DNA from: Chryseobacterium indicum
GTDB taxonomy: Bacteria > Bacteroidota > Bacteroidia > Flavobacteriales > Weeksellaceae
Reading direction: 5' to 3'
Assembly (NCBI RefSeq): GCF_021504595.1
Contig: NZ_JACSGT010000001.1
Coordinates: 2,542,001 to 2,606,000 of the forward strand
Length of the DNA: 64,000 nucleotides
Part shown: positions 44,901 to 53,532 of the stretch, one piece after another
How positions within the stretch are numbered: the first letter of the stretch is position 1
How the letters are laid out: each line of letters begins with the position of its first letter
Position numbers and translations under genes: made by a program
The notes under the pieces: model-generated
What the model was told of the DNA's origin: nothing
Seen by the model: the letters and a program-made list of their open reading frames with translations, nothing else
The model's database searches: none

Positions 44901-46610
44901 CTACCCTTTTTCCTTTTTTAGATATTCAATAAATTTTGAAGGAGGGATCCCCATTTTGTCTATAAAAATTCTGCTGAACACTGTATGAGAGGAAAAGCCG
45001 CATTCTTCGGCAAGATAGCTTATTTTGTAATTGAGATATTCCGGGTTTTGTTTTAATTTTATAACGATATAATCTATTCTTAACTGATTTAAATAACCAT
45101 TAAAATTGCTTTCTTTATGTTTTTTAATAATAGACGACAGATAGTTCGTATTGGTTCCTATCTGTGCAGAAAGTGAACTTAAAGAAACTGCAGGAGATAA
45201 AAACTGCTGTTTCTTTTCAAACTTATTCAGTTTGTCCAGAATTTCCTGTTCTTTTTCGTCAGAAAGATTATTTCTATAGATTTTAGGTTCTCCTTCATCC
45301 TGTTTCTGTTTTAGAATTTCCTTTTCAAAATCTGCATTAATTTCCATAAACCTTTTTTTATACTTTCTTAAGGTGAAGAAACGATGGATTAAAAATGCTG
45401 TAATCGATCCTAAAAGCAGTATGGCCACCCAAAGATAGGTCATGAAATTTCTTGTATGGTTTAATTCATATTCAAGAGGTTCTATCTGATCCAGACTGTA
45501 CAGCTTCGAAATAAATTCCGCCCTGGAATCATAATTCAGTTTTTTGTTTTTTTCCTGATAGAGTTTTGAATATTTAAGATAATTGGCATTGTCGCCTAAT
45601 TTATCGGCATTTTCCATTGCTATCCGGTAAAGCTCAAGCTCGATATTTACAAAATCTATATTCAGAACAATTGTATTAAGCCCCTGTTCGCAGTATTTAA
45701 AAGATTCTTTATAATTTTTCTTCAGTTGATGGGCTCTTGCCAGATAATATAAATCATAAAAAACTCTGGCTTTGTCATTTTTAGATTCATTTTTATCTTT
45801 TGTTGCTTTCTGTATCGCCAAATCCAGTTTTCCGAGAAGAATAAAATAATCTGCTTCAGTACAGCCGATAATATCGTCTTTATCTTTTTGTAACAGTGTT
45901 GAATTTTTTATTTTGTTGAGGTAAATTCCTGCTGAATCCAGTTTTTTCTCGTAATCGTAACTCAGAAAAATATTTTTGTATTTAATACATTTATAAAAAG
46001 TTAACTGATACTTTTTTTCACGGGAAATGTCTGTGTGTGAAGAAAGATAATCATCTATATTTTTAATAGCTCTCTGATAACTTTTGATGGATTTTCCGAA
46101 ATTTCCTAACAGGGCATAGATTGCATCGTAATCTCCTCCGGAAAGCAGTTCCTGTATTTCATCTGTTTTTTCAACAGATTTAAGCCTGTTTCGTTTTTCT
46201 ATAAATTGAAACGAATATCTATATCTGTTTTGCAATGCGTATATGACAGCAATGATATTCAGGTTTGTTTTTTCAAAAGTAATATTTCCTGTCTTTTTAG
46301 CATATACATTGGATAAGTTCAGGTATTGTATTGCCTTTTCATAATCATTAAGAGTTTCAAACCAGTATTTTAATGCATAAATATTATAGCACTTTGTTTT
46401 CTCTTCATCAGATAATTTCCGGCTGAGCATTTCATCGCAGTAGATTTTTGGATTGATGTCCGAATAACATTTTTGCACAAGAACATCCACAGAATATTTT
46501 TTCAGAGAATCTGTATTATTATAAACATTCTTCTGTTCTCCTTTTGCATATACACAAAGGCAGTATAACATCAAAACGAAAAATCGGGTAATAAATAAAC
46601 GGTTCATCAT
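44901..46610 (-). CDS. AraC-type regulator with N-terminal TPR-like region and one transmembrane helix
   Basis: A 569-residue protein. A signal sequence (RLFITRFFVLMLYCLCVYA) is followed by about 350 residues of helical TPR-like repeats (e.g. YALLGNFGKSIKSYQRAIKN, YYLARAHQLKKNYKESFKYC). A transmembrane helix (FMTYLWVAILLLGSITAFLI, about 390-409), a coiled linker and a C-terminal AraC-type HTH follow (AVSLSSLSAQIGTNTNYLSS; ISYLAEECGFSSHTVFSRIF). It would sense something in the periplasm through the TPRs and bind DNA from the membrane. It lies just beyond the surface-protein operon on the same strand, so it may regulate it. Confidence 0.88.
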   Translation of the reverse strand: MMNRLFITRFFVLMLYCLCVYAKGEQKNVYNNTDSLKKYSVDVLVQKCYSDINPKIYCDEMLSRKLSDEEKTKCYNIYALKYWFETLNDYEKAIQYLNLSNVYAKKTGNITFEKTNLNIIAVIYALQNRYRYSFQFIEKRNRLKSVEKTDEIQELLSGGDYDAIYALLGNFGKSIKSYQRAIKNIDDYLSSHTDISREKKYQLTFYKCIKYKNIFLSYDYEKKLDSAGIYLNKIKNSTLLQKDKDDIIGCTEADYFILLGKLDLAIQKATKDKNESKNDKARVFYDLYYLARAHQLKKNYKESFKYCEQGLNTIVLNIDFVNIELELYRIAMENADKLGDNANYLKYSKLYQEKNKKLNYDSRAEFISKLYSLDQIEPLEYELNHTRNFMTYLWVAILLLGSITAFLIHRFFTLRKYKKRFMEINADFEKEILKQKQDEGEPKIYRNNLSDEKEQEILDKLNKFEKKQQFLSPAVSLSSLSAQIGTNTNYLSSIIKKHKESNFNGYLNQLRIDYIVIKLKQNPEYLNYKISYLAEECGFSSHTVFSRIFIDKMGIPPSKFIEYLKKEKG

Positions 46611-46952
46611 CTTCAGGTTTTACACAAAATTAATGTTTCAGTTTTATATTCCTGTTATTCATAAAAGATTAAAATATTTTTGATTATCCGTAATTAAGAA
46701 TTATAAGAATAAAAAGCGCCCCAAATTAATTTGGGGCGCAATTCACAATTATTTCCAAAAAAATTATCCTGTTAAAATATTATAGTTTTGATGGTCTTAC
46801 AACGTATTAAACTTTTACTCAGATAAAGATAATGCAACGATTTATAATCAATCTGCCGGAAATCCTGTCTTCATAAAAGTTTAAGTTTCCAACCTATAAA
46901 TGTGATATCAAAAAGTTATTAGTAATTATCGTCGGTTATCAGAATCCTTCTG
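46611..46952. other. 342-bp gap after the surface-protein operon
   Basis: Holds a strong hairpin (46716-46739, listed separately) and, on the plus strand at about 46787-46883, a short uninterrupted coding-like stretch ending IYNQSAGNPVFIKV-stop. It has no start codon, so it may be a relic. Otherwise A+T-rich and empty. Confidence 0.45.
46716..46739 (-). terminator. Perfect 24-bp palindromic terminator of the surface-protein operon
   Basis: GCGCCCCAAATT / AATTTGGGGCGC, a full palindrome, followed by TTTTTATTC on the minus strand. It lies 213 bp after the stop codon of the 46953-47834 gene, which leaves a long 3' UTR. Confidence 0.78.
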
Positions 46953-47834
46953 TTAATTATTGTAATTATCCGACACCCAATACGTTCCGTTACTTGTAAT
47001 GGTAACTTTATTAAGATTCGCTCCCCAAGCTATCTGATAATTGGTAACTGCCGGTAATCCGTAAGCAAACTGTCCGCTATTGGCTGTATTATAAATCGGA
47101 TAATTTGTCCAGATATAAGTATATGCTCCGGAAGGATAATTCGCTTCATAAGAATTGTTGTAAATTTTCAGTTGTCTTCCTTTACATGTAGCAGGATCCG
47201 GCAAGATGAAATTGGCTGCTGCATTGATTCCTAAAGGAAGTGTGTAAGGCGTTGCATTTCCTATGGAAACATTAAAGCCAAGCGCATTGGTAGATTTAGC
47301 CTGCCATTCTATTAGATAATCATCAGATTTAACGACATACGGCGGAGAACCTGCCTGATTATTATTGGCATTAAATGTTCCTCCTGCTCCCACAATCTTA
47401 TAATCAACAAAAACAGCTCCTCCTGAACCTCCTACACAGTTCCATGCAGAACCATCGAATAGGGAAAGACATTTTTTGTTAGTATCATACACGATCATAC
47501 CGCGCTCTGAAGCTGCTGCACCCAATGCATTAATCTGTGCAGTCGTCAATCTTGTTGGCAAAAATCCTTTATTTGTAGATGATAATTCCAGCAAAGCTTT
47601 TGTGTTTTCTGTATTTTTATCTCCTATGGTAACGGAACCGCTGTTATGGATAAAAGTACCATCGCCGGTTGAAGGCTGATTTTGGAAATACGCAATTTTG
47701 GTATCATCAAGACCGCTGTTGTATACTGCTTCTGTACCTACCGCTATTTTTTCAAGGGCAATTCCCGACTGAGCTTTTACATTAACCGCTGATGAAAGTG
47801 CAAATGCACCTGCAATGATAAATAATTTCTTCAT
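46953..47834 (-). CDS. Secreted protein with tail-fibre-like N-terminal domain
   Basis: A 293-residue protein with a signal peptide (KKLFIIAGAFALSSAVNVKAQ). Residues about 80-140 contain LLELSSTNKGFLPTRLTTAQ, MIVYDTNKKCLSLFDGSAW and NCVGG, a domain shared by many Bacteroidetes surface proteins and tail-fibre-like adhesins. The rest is Asn/Tyr-rich beta sequence (PLGINAAANFILPDPATC; TYWVSDNYNN). No sorting tail is visible. Last gene of a three-gene run with gaps of 18 and 135 bp. Confidence 0.75.
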   Translation of the reverse strand: MKKLFIIAGAFALSSAVNVKAQSGIALEKIAVGTEAVYNSGLDDTKIAYFQNQPSTGDGTFIHNSGSVTIGDKNTENTKALLELSSTNKGFLPTRLTTAQINALGAAASERGMIVYDTNKKCLSLFDGSAWNCVGGSGGAVFVDYKIVGAGGTFNANNNQAGSPPYVVKSDDYLIEWQAKSTNALGFNVSIGNATPYTLPLGINAAANFILPDPATCKGRQLKIYNNSYEANYPSGAYTYIWTNYPIYNTANSGQFAYGLPAVTNYQIAWGANLNKVTITSNGTYWVSDNYNN

Positions 47835-47852
47835 TTTCTATATAATTTTATT

Positions 47853-48848
47853 TTATTTAACTATAAATTTGGTTTGATACTGGTGTTGAGCATCTTTAAT
47901 CGTGAAAATATATACTCCCTCACTTAAAGGATTTATTCTGAGTTCCTGTACTCCTCTTCCGGTAATATTTATGTTCGAAAGAAGCTGAACCATACTTCCT
48001 GCTGCGTTATACACTTTTACTTCAGCATTCTTGTAAGATTCTATTGAAGATATCTGGAGAATTCCCTGTTTTGCTTGGGAAGCCGCTAATTTCGTAGTCT
48101 CTGTATTTACTAAATCTCTAATATCTTTTTCTTTTCCTCTGCTTATTTTCAGAAGACCAACTTTACCTTCGGTAGCAGAAGCTTTATTACTTTGATGCAG
48201 TGCAGCGGTAAACAAAATCCCATTACCGTTTTCATGCTCTTTATTTGCCGGCAATTTCAGACCTTGTAATTTTGCAATGCTTTCTGATAAATTCGCAATA
48301 TCTTCATCAGCAAATAATTCGCAGGTAGCTTTTGCTGTGTTGAAATCACTCACTTTCAGAACTACTAAATGATCTTCATTGTAATTAAAGGTATTTCCGG
48401 GATCTGCCCTGTTTTCGGGATTATTGGTATCAGTAAGACTGAACGCAAACTTCTTCCCTCTATTTTTTACCGACAGTTGTACAAAACTGTTTCCTTTGTA
48501 CATAGAGGTAGGAACTTTCAGATCCAAAAGTTTAAATTCTTTTGTTTCGTCCGCTTTTGAAAGATTAAGGATAAAAGAAACCAACAGGATATTTTCATCT
48601 TTAGAAACTTTAGTGTAAACGTTTTGAACAGCTCCCAACTGTCCTATTACAAAATGTTTTCTGGTGGTACCATAACCCGGATAAGCCATCAGGTTTTCCG
48701 CAAACAAGCCTTCGTTCAGGCTTTGAACTGTTTTACCACTCGTGCTTTTAGTAGTGGCGTACTTTTCGTAATTTTCTGTTTGTAATGTCTGCTGGGCAAA
48801 CGTCCAAGAAGAAGATAACAAAAGTAATAATGCATATTTTTTGTTCAT
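47853..48848 (-). CDS. T9SS-sorted secreted protein
   Basis: A 331-residue protein. A signal peptide (KKYALLLLLSSSWTFAQQ) is followed by a beta-rich body (about 40-235) and a type A sorting domain (about 250-331: ILQISSIESYKNAEVKVYNA; GVQELRINPLSEGVYIFTI; TKFIVK). It should be exported by the type IX system. The body (SFVQLSVKNRGKKFAFSLTD; LKLPANKEHENGNGILFTAA) resembles a jelly-roll binding domain, but I cannot name a ligand. It shares a transcript with the flanking surface-protein genes. Confidence 0.82.
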   Translation of the reverse strand: MNKKYALLLLLSSSWTFAQQTLQTENYEKYATTKSTSGKTVQSLNEGLFAENLMAYPGYGTTRKHFVIGQLGAVQNVYTKVSKDENILLVSFILNLSKADETKEFKLLDLKVPTSMYKGNSFVQLSVKNRGKKFAFSLTDTNNPENRADPGNTFNYNEDHLVVLKVSDFNTAKATCELFADEDIANLSESIAKLQGLKLPANKEHENGNGILFTAALHQSNKASATEGKVGLLKISRGKEKDIRDLVNTETTKLAASQAKQGILQISSIESYKNAEVKVYNAAGSMVQLLSNINITGRGVQELRINPLSEGVYIFTIKDAQHQYQTKFIVK

Positions 48849-48983
48849 GAAAAATTATTATTTTAAAATTCTGTCTCTATAACATATTGAAATAAAAAAT
48901 GTTACAATTTTTATTTATCAGACATCCGGATTAAAAAGATAAATAAGCGTCCAAAATGTCATGTTCATCGGCATCTTATCAAA

Positions 48984-50993
48984 TTATGGCTGTGTTACGA
49001 CAAAGAAGTTGCTGTTTGGAGTAAAAGTGTAAGTCTGATTTGTTGATCCTCCAAGTGTTATATTGATTTCCGGATAGTAAGTGCTGCCGTTCGTTAAGTA
49101 CGCTGCAAAAATATAAGTTCCGGTAATTGTTGTTCCGGATGCATTAATAGACTGTGATGACCCTGAAACACCATTTATATCAAAACTAATAACGGGCGTA
49201 GCTCCTGTACCGGTTCTTGTGAAATTATAAGCAATGGAAAATACACGCACTCCGTCACCTTTTGCAGTAAACTTTCCTGTGGCAGTATCAAATTCGCTTA
49301 AATTGTCTGCGACTTTTCCTCCAAAAGTTTTATTGTTTAAAGTAATCTGCGTGGTAGAAGAAGTTCCGGCAGTAATAACGAAACTCTGTGTTCCTGTATT
49401 GGTTGCCGATGCACCCGATTTATCCACTGTAGTAGGTTCCCACTGTGAAGTTGTTCCGTTGTATTTCAGGTATTGTTTATCCGTAGGTACAGCTGTACTT
49501 ACATTGCTTCCCTGCAATTGGCTGGCATTCCATAAAGGGGCTGTATTATTTACCGTAACCGAAGTGTTTGCTCCGTTTACAACAGCATTTGTTCCGTTGG
49601 TAATTGTAACCGGAGCTGTAGCTGTTGAAGAACTTGTACCTGTGTTAAGATTATTTCTGGTTAAGGCTATTGTGGCTGTTCCTGTTGAAGCACTTACTGT
49701 GATAGGAGCTGTTGCAGATAAACTCGTAACACCGGTATTGGATAATGTTCCGGAAGATAATCCCAATCCTGAACCCAGGGTAATATCATTCAACTGTCCG
49801 TTCGCATCCGTACCTAAAATCTTTGTTGCTGTAGTGGCTGTAGTGTTAGACACTCTTGCAGTACCTACCACGTCTAATTTTGCAGCAGGCGCAGTGGTAC
49901 CAATCCCTACATTAGTATCTGTTCCGGAATTCACACCTGTGATTCCACCCAAAATTAAACTGTTGCTTTGTGTTACAGAAGCCTGATAACCTATTGCCGT
50001 TGCATTGGTTAAGCCATTGCTTATTGCCGTGGAAGCGCCAATCCCTGTATTTCCAGTACCGGTGGTCATGCTCCCTAAAGAAGATTGCCCAATAGCTGTA
50101 TTGTTTGTTCCCGCCGCTGCACCTCCAAAACCTAAAACAGATAAAGAATTTTGTCCTACAGCCACATTTTGACTGCCTGTAATATTATTATTTAATGCAG
50201 TATCCCCAAGTGCTACGTTGTTATTCCCCGTTGTATTATTATATAAAGTATTTGAACCAACTGCCATATTTCTGGCACCTGTATTATTTGCTAAAGCAAA
50301 AGCCCCTATCGCTGTATTATCAACTGTTGTAACTGTATTTAAAGACATCGCACGAGAACCAAATACTGTATTTCTTGTCCCTGTTGTTATTCCGGTACCT
50401 GCATATGATCCAAACAAAGTGTTGTCGTCGCCTGTTGTAATGGAAGATCCCGCATTGTAACCAAAGGTTGTTCTGTGATCAAAACCGGTAGTAGCTGTTA
50501 ATAGCGTTGGAGTATATTGGATATATCCTGACAATATATTATTTACTTTAAACACTAAGTTTTGTGCATCGGTAGTACCTAGAAAATTCGTGCCGGGTGT
50601 GGTTCCTGCATTACCTGCCAAAGACCAAAAATTTCCGTTGTTTACTGTTCCATTGGGTATTTTTACCCAAACCTTATTGCTATCGAAATAATAATATCCC
50701 TCTGATGTTACGTTTATTGTTTTTGTTGTAGTAGGGTTTGCTGCCGCTGTTGCATACACCAAAGTTCCTATTTGTGGTGTATCGTACAAAGCGTCTTTTG
50801 CTTTCAATTCATTTCCTGTAAGACGTGGAGCAAGAATTCCATCCGCAGCATTGGTATCTGTTGGATTTCCTGTAACATCCAGTGTTGCACTGGGTGACGG
50901 AGTATTAATCCCAACCTTTCCAAGAGAAGTCTGTGCATTAGCTACAATTCCTGTCATAGATAATACTAATACGAGTACAATTTTTCTATTCAT
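48984..50993 (-). CDS. Large secreted adhesin-like protein with YadA-head-type repeats
   Basis: A 669-residue protein; the start is the ATG giving MNRKIVLVLVLSMTGIVANAQ (signal peptide). An N-terminal block (GKVGINTPSPSATLDVTGNP; ILAPRLTGNELKAKDALYDT) is followed by about 170 residues of NTAxGxxAL/NxTGxxNxAxG repeats (e.g. NNVALGDTALNNNITGSQNV), the trimeric-adhesin head pattern. The C-terminal half is Ser/Thr/Ala-rich and low in complexity (SLSATAPITVSASTGTATIA) and ends in a beta domain (TFTPNSNFFVVTQP). No membrane anchor is seen. First gene of the surface operon; its promoter is listed separately. Confidence 0.78.
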   Translation of the reverse strand: MNRKIVLVLVLSMTGIVANAQTSLGKVGINTPSPSATLDVTGNPTDTNAADGILAPRLTGNELKAKDALYDTPQIGTLVYATAAANPTTTKTINVTSEGYYYFDSNKVWVKIPNGTVNNGNFWSLAGNAGTTPGTNFLGTTDAQNLVFKVNNILSGYIQYTPTLLTATTGFDHRTTFGYNAGSSITTGDDNTLFGSYAGTGITTGTRNTVFGSRAMSLNTVTTVDNTAIGAFALANNTGARNMAVGSNTLYNNTTGNNNVALGDTALNNNITGSQNVAVGQNSLSVLGFGGAAAGTNNTAIGQSSLGSMTTGTGNTGIGASTAISNGLTNATAIGYQASVTQSNSLILGGITGVNSGTDTNVGIGTTAPAAKLDVVGTARVSNTTATTATKILGTDANGQLNDITLGSGLGLSSGTLSNTGVTSLSATAPITVSASTGTATIALTRNNLNTGTSSSTATAPVTITNGTNAVVNGANTSVTVNNTAPLWNASQLQGSNVSTAVPTDKQYLKYNGTTSQWEPTTVDKSGASATNTGTQSFVITAGTSSTTQITLNNKTFGGKVADNLSEFDTATGKFTAKGDGVRVFSIAYNFTRTGTGATPVISFDINGVSGSSQSINASGTTITGTYIFAAYLTNGSTYYPEINITLGGSTNQTYTFTPNSNFFVVTQP

Positions 50994-51427
50994 GTTTTTT
51001 ATGATTTTTCTTTTTTGACCGAAATAATTCAATGAAGATTTAATTAAATCAACATACTGAGTGATGGTATGTCCTGAGATAAATCGGGTGCAAAATTATA
51101 GCTTAAGAGTCTCAGAAATAAACAAATGATTCGATAAATTACGATTTTGCACAGTAAATACAAGCAATTAAAAACATGATAATCAATGTGTTAAATTTTA
51201 AAATCTGATTTTATATTGTATTCATATTTCAGGAATAAAAAAGAGATTAAAATTCTTCAGTATTCAACAAAATTATAATTAGTGGAATGCATGTTTTTCA
51301 GGAATTAATCTTTTTAAAGAAATTTGCGCGATATAAAAATCTACCTTTTCTGCATCACCACCCATTATTAAAAATAAGCCTCCCTCATTTCGATCCTCCT
51401 TTATTATTTTAGGAAAAAACACAAATT
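50994..51427 (-). promoter_or_regulatory. 434-bp divergent intergenic region with candidate promoter
   Basis: Between the divergent adhesin gene and the HTH trio. On the minus strand TAATTTTG (plus 51091-51098) fits TAnnTTTG, with TTTG at 51123-51126 as a possible -33 element (spacing about 24, slightly long). It would give a leader of about 95 nt for the adhesin operon. No ORF or strong hairpin was seen; the region is A+T-rich. Confidence 0.5.
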
Positions 51428-51886
51428 ATGGCATATAAGAATATTCATATAGGATCTCTTTTAAAAGAAAGAGTAGAAGAAAGCAATTTGGATATGACAA
51501 GAATTACAAGATTTTTTAAATACAGTGAAGAAGAAATTTTAAATCAGTTTGAAAAAAACGATATCTATTGTGAAGATCTGCTGAAATGGTCGAAATTATT
51601 AGAGTATGATTTTTTCAGGATCTATACACAGCATCTAATATTGCATGCTCCTCAGAGAAATGTAAATTACAATAAAGTTCCTGCCAAAAAGTCTTCCTTA
51701 CCGCAGTTCCGGAAAAACATCTATACCAAAGAAATTATTGAATTTATTCTGGAAAAGATCAACAAGGGAAAAATGTCTAAAAATGAAGTAATGGAACAAT
51801 ATAACATTCCTAAAACAACATTATATAAATGGATTTCTAAACATGAGAAAAGTCTCATCAAAAAAAATGATCCTCCATCAACCTAA
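51428..51886 (+). CDS. Helix-turn-helix protein (transposase-like), gene 1 of a small trio
   Basis: A 152-residue protein. An N-terminal part (LLKERVEESNLDMTRITRFF) is similar to a phage-type HTH. The C-terminal region (KEIIEFILEKINKGKMSKNE; EQYNIPKTTLYKWISKHEKS) is a clear transposase-type HTH (YNI..TTLYKWI). This fits the uncharacterised transposase-like regulators of Chryseobacterium rather than an active transposase, since there is no catalytic domain. Followed 5 bp later by the second gene of the trio. Confidence 0.72.
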   Translation: MAYKNIHIGSLLKERVEESNLDMTRITRFFKYSEEEILNQFEKNDIYCEDLLKWSKLLEYDFFRIYTQHLILHAPQRNVNYNKVPAKKSSLPQFRKNIYTKEIIEFILEKINKGKMSKNEVMEQYNIPKTTLYKWISKHEKSLIKKNDPPST

Positions 51887-51891
51887 AAAAA

Positions 51892-52134
51892 ATGGAAAAT
51901 AAAAAGACGGAAAATATAACCCGGTCTCAGCTGAAAGGGAAAAGCAAACAGGAAATCATTCATATTTTAGGAGAAAAAGACGCAGAATATTCTGAAGAAG
52001 ACCTGTGGATTTATATCGAAAGAAAAAAAATAATGAAGAAAGTTCTGTATGTATATTTTGAAAATGAAAAGGTAAGTTTTACAGTAGAAAGATATTATTA
52101 TTGGTATGAAAGAATTAAAAAAACCGAATTATAA
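51892..52134 (+). CDS. Small charged protein, gene 2 of the HTH trio
   Basis: An 80-residue protein, no family recognised. Highly charged (Lys/Glu), with ITRSQLKGKSKQEIIHILGE and ERYYYWYERIKKTEL. It overlaps the next gene by 29 bp in another frame, and it lies 5 bp after the first. The arrangement suggests a compact regulatory cassette. The function is unknown. Confidence 0.6.
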   Translation: MENKKTENITRSQLKGKSKQEIIHILGEKDAEYSEEDLWIYIERKKIMKKVLYVYFENEKVSFTVERYYYWYERIKKTEL

Positions 52135-52438
52135 AAGAATTTACAATGATCTGTTGTCTGAAAAATATCCCGAGAAAAAGGAAAAATGCACAAAGCTGCT
52201 TTCCAAAAAACACCTGTCTTTTGTAGACATTATAAGACTGAATGAGCTTATATTCGGTAAGAACAATGAAGCTTTTAATCAGCAATACCGTTCCTACGAC
52301 AAAAAAACAATATCTGAGATTCTTGAATATCAAAAAAAGAACAACCTCAACAATACCCAGCTTGCCAGTCATTTTAAAATGAGCAGGAATACCGTTACAA
52401 AATGGAAAAAAATAAAGGAAATAAATTTCATCCGATAA
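52106..52438 (+). CDS. Small HTH protein, gene 3 of the trio
   Basis: A 110-residue protein with a C-terminal HTH: EYQKKNNLNNTQLASHFKMS then RNTVTKWKKI (about residues 74-103), the same general form as Cro/transposase HTHs. The N-terminal half is basic (KELKKPNYKRIYNDLLSEKY). It overlaps the second gene by 29 bp, so translation is coupled. Likely a DNA-binding regulator; its target is unknown. Confidence 0.65.
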   Translation: MKELKKPNYKRIYNDLLSEKYPEKKEKCTKLLSKKHLSFVDIIRLNELIFGKNNEAFNQQYRSYDKKTISEILEYQKKNNLNNTQLASHFKMSRNTVTKWKKIKEINFIR

Positions 52439-52546
52439 AAAATAAAAAAACACTTCATATATAACAGCGTCCTGATTTGTTGACTAATACATGATTTTTG
52501 AAACAGCAGGACACATTAATTCAACCTAAAAGTTGCAATTAAAAAC

Positions 52547-52578
52547 AAAAGAGGACTGATCTATTTCAGCCCTCTTTT
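52547..52578. terminator. Bidirectional terminator between the HTH trio and the SH3-like gene
   Basis: AAAGAGG-a-CTGA / TCAG-c-CCTCTTT stem around TCTATT, with A and T runs on the two sides, between convergent genes. Confidence 0.75.
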
Positions 52579-52619
52579 AATTTATACCCCTTCAATCAAT
52601 ATATAATGATTGATTCATT

Positions 52620-53462
52620 TTATTTCAGTTTGTAAGAATTTCCGTCCCAACTATACACTTTAGTAGCCTTTTTCTTCTTTTCACGATCTTTGTCATCCTT
52701 TTCCATTTCTTTCATTTTAAAGATGAAAGCATTGGGAATTCCGCCTTTGTCATTCGGGAAAATAAATTCCTCAGAATGGTAATAAACATCGGCATCACCA
52801 ACACTCATTAACTGAGGTAAAGCAATCAGTTTTTTATTTCTAAACAAAATATATTGGTCATAACCTGGAATTCCACAGGCTTCGCCCGAAACAATGGCTT
52901 TTAAAGTCAGTTCAACGTTTTTAAGCTTATGATTACTTTCCGTTGCAAAACTTCCGTAGCTTAAACTTTCTCCCGAACCTGTTTCAAAAGAAACCTCATC
53001 AATCAGCGCATTTCCTTCCATAACTTTTACAGAAGCGTAATTCTGCTGAATAGTTACGTTAAAGCCGGGATCTTTCTTCGTTAATGTTTTGGTGAGACCG
53101 AAAAGAAAATCGTAGCCATTCTTATTTCTATAACCAACTGCCAGATTTCCGCCCCAAACATAACCTTCAGAAGTTGTATCCCCTTTCTGGTAAGAAATTT
53201 TATACCAGTTCGCTCTTCTTTCGCCTAATTTCAGGATCGTTTCGTCTTTTTTAACAATTAAAATCTGCTGATTGCTCTGAAGAGAATCCAAAACCGGAGA
53301 ACTGACATTCGGAGACTGTCTGATTCTCGTCCAGTCCGTGAATATTTTCTGTGTTTTATTTTCTTCAAAATCGAAAACTCCGTTTGCATATGCATAATCA
53401 TCTTCCTGCGCAGAGAAAATCTGAACAATGAATACAAACAGAATGGTGAAAAAAGTTTTCAT
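52620..53462 (-). CDS. Secreted protein with an SH3-like segment
   Basis: A 280-residue protein with a signal peptide (KTFFTILFVFIVQIFSAQ). Residues about 45-110 form a bacterial SH3-like region (TRIRQSPNVSSPVLDSLQSN; ERRANWYKISYQ; EGYVWGGNLAVG), i.e. R.SPN..S.VL..L and GYVWGG. The C-terminal part (LKNVELTLKAIVSGEACGIP; YHSEEFIFPNDKGGIPNAFI) has no domain I can name. This type occurs as a single gene in flavobacteria; it may bind cell wall. Confidence 0.78.
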   Translation of the reverse strand: MKTFFTILFVFIVQIFSAQEDDYAYANGVFDFEENKTQKIFTDWTRIRQSPNVSSPVLDSLQSNQQILIVKKDETILKLGERRANWYKISYQKGDTTSEGYVWGGNLAVGYRNKNGYDFLFGLTKTLTKKDPGFNVTIQQNYASVKVMEGNALIDEVSFETGSGESLSYGSFATESNHKLKNVELTLKAIVSGEACGIPGYDQYILFRNKKLIALPQLMSVGDADVYYHSEEFIFPNDKGGIPNAFIFKMKEMEKDDKDREKKKKATKVYSWDGNSYKLK

Positions 53463-53532
53463 AAGATTTGGCTGAAACTGAGTTAAGACTAAGGCTAAAA
53501 TTGAGGTTTAGGCTAGGTGAAAATTTGATTAT

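Noticed and set aside
49234..49986. 250-residue plus-strand frame
   Set aside because: Antisense to the repetitive, Ser/Thr/Ala-rich part of the adhesin gene; the composition mirrors that repeat and there is no family signal.
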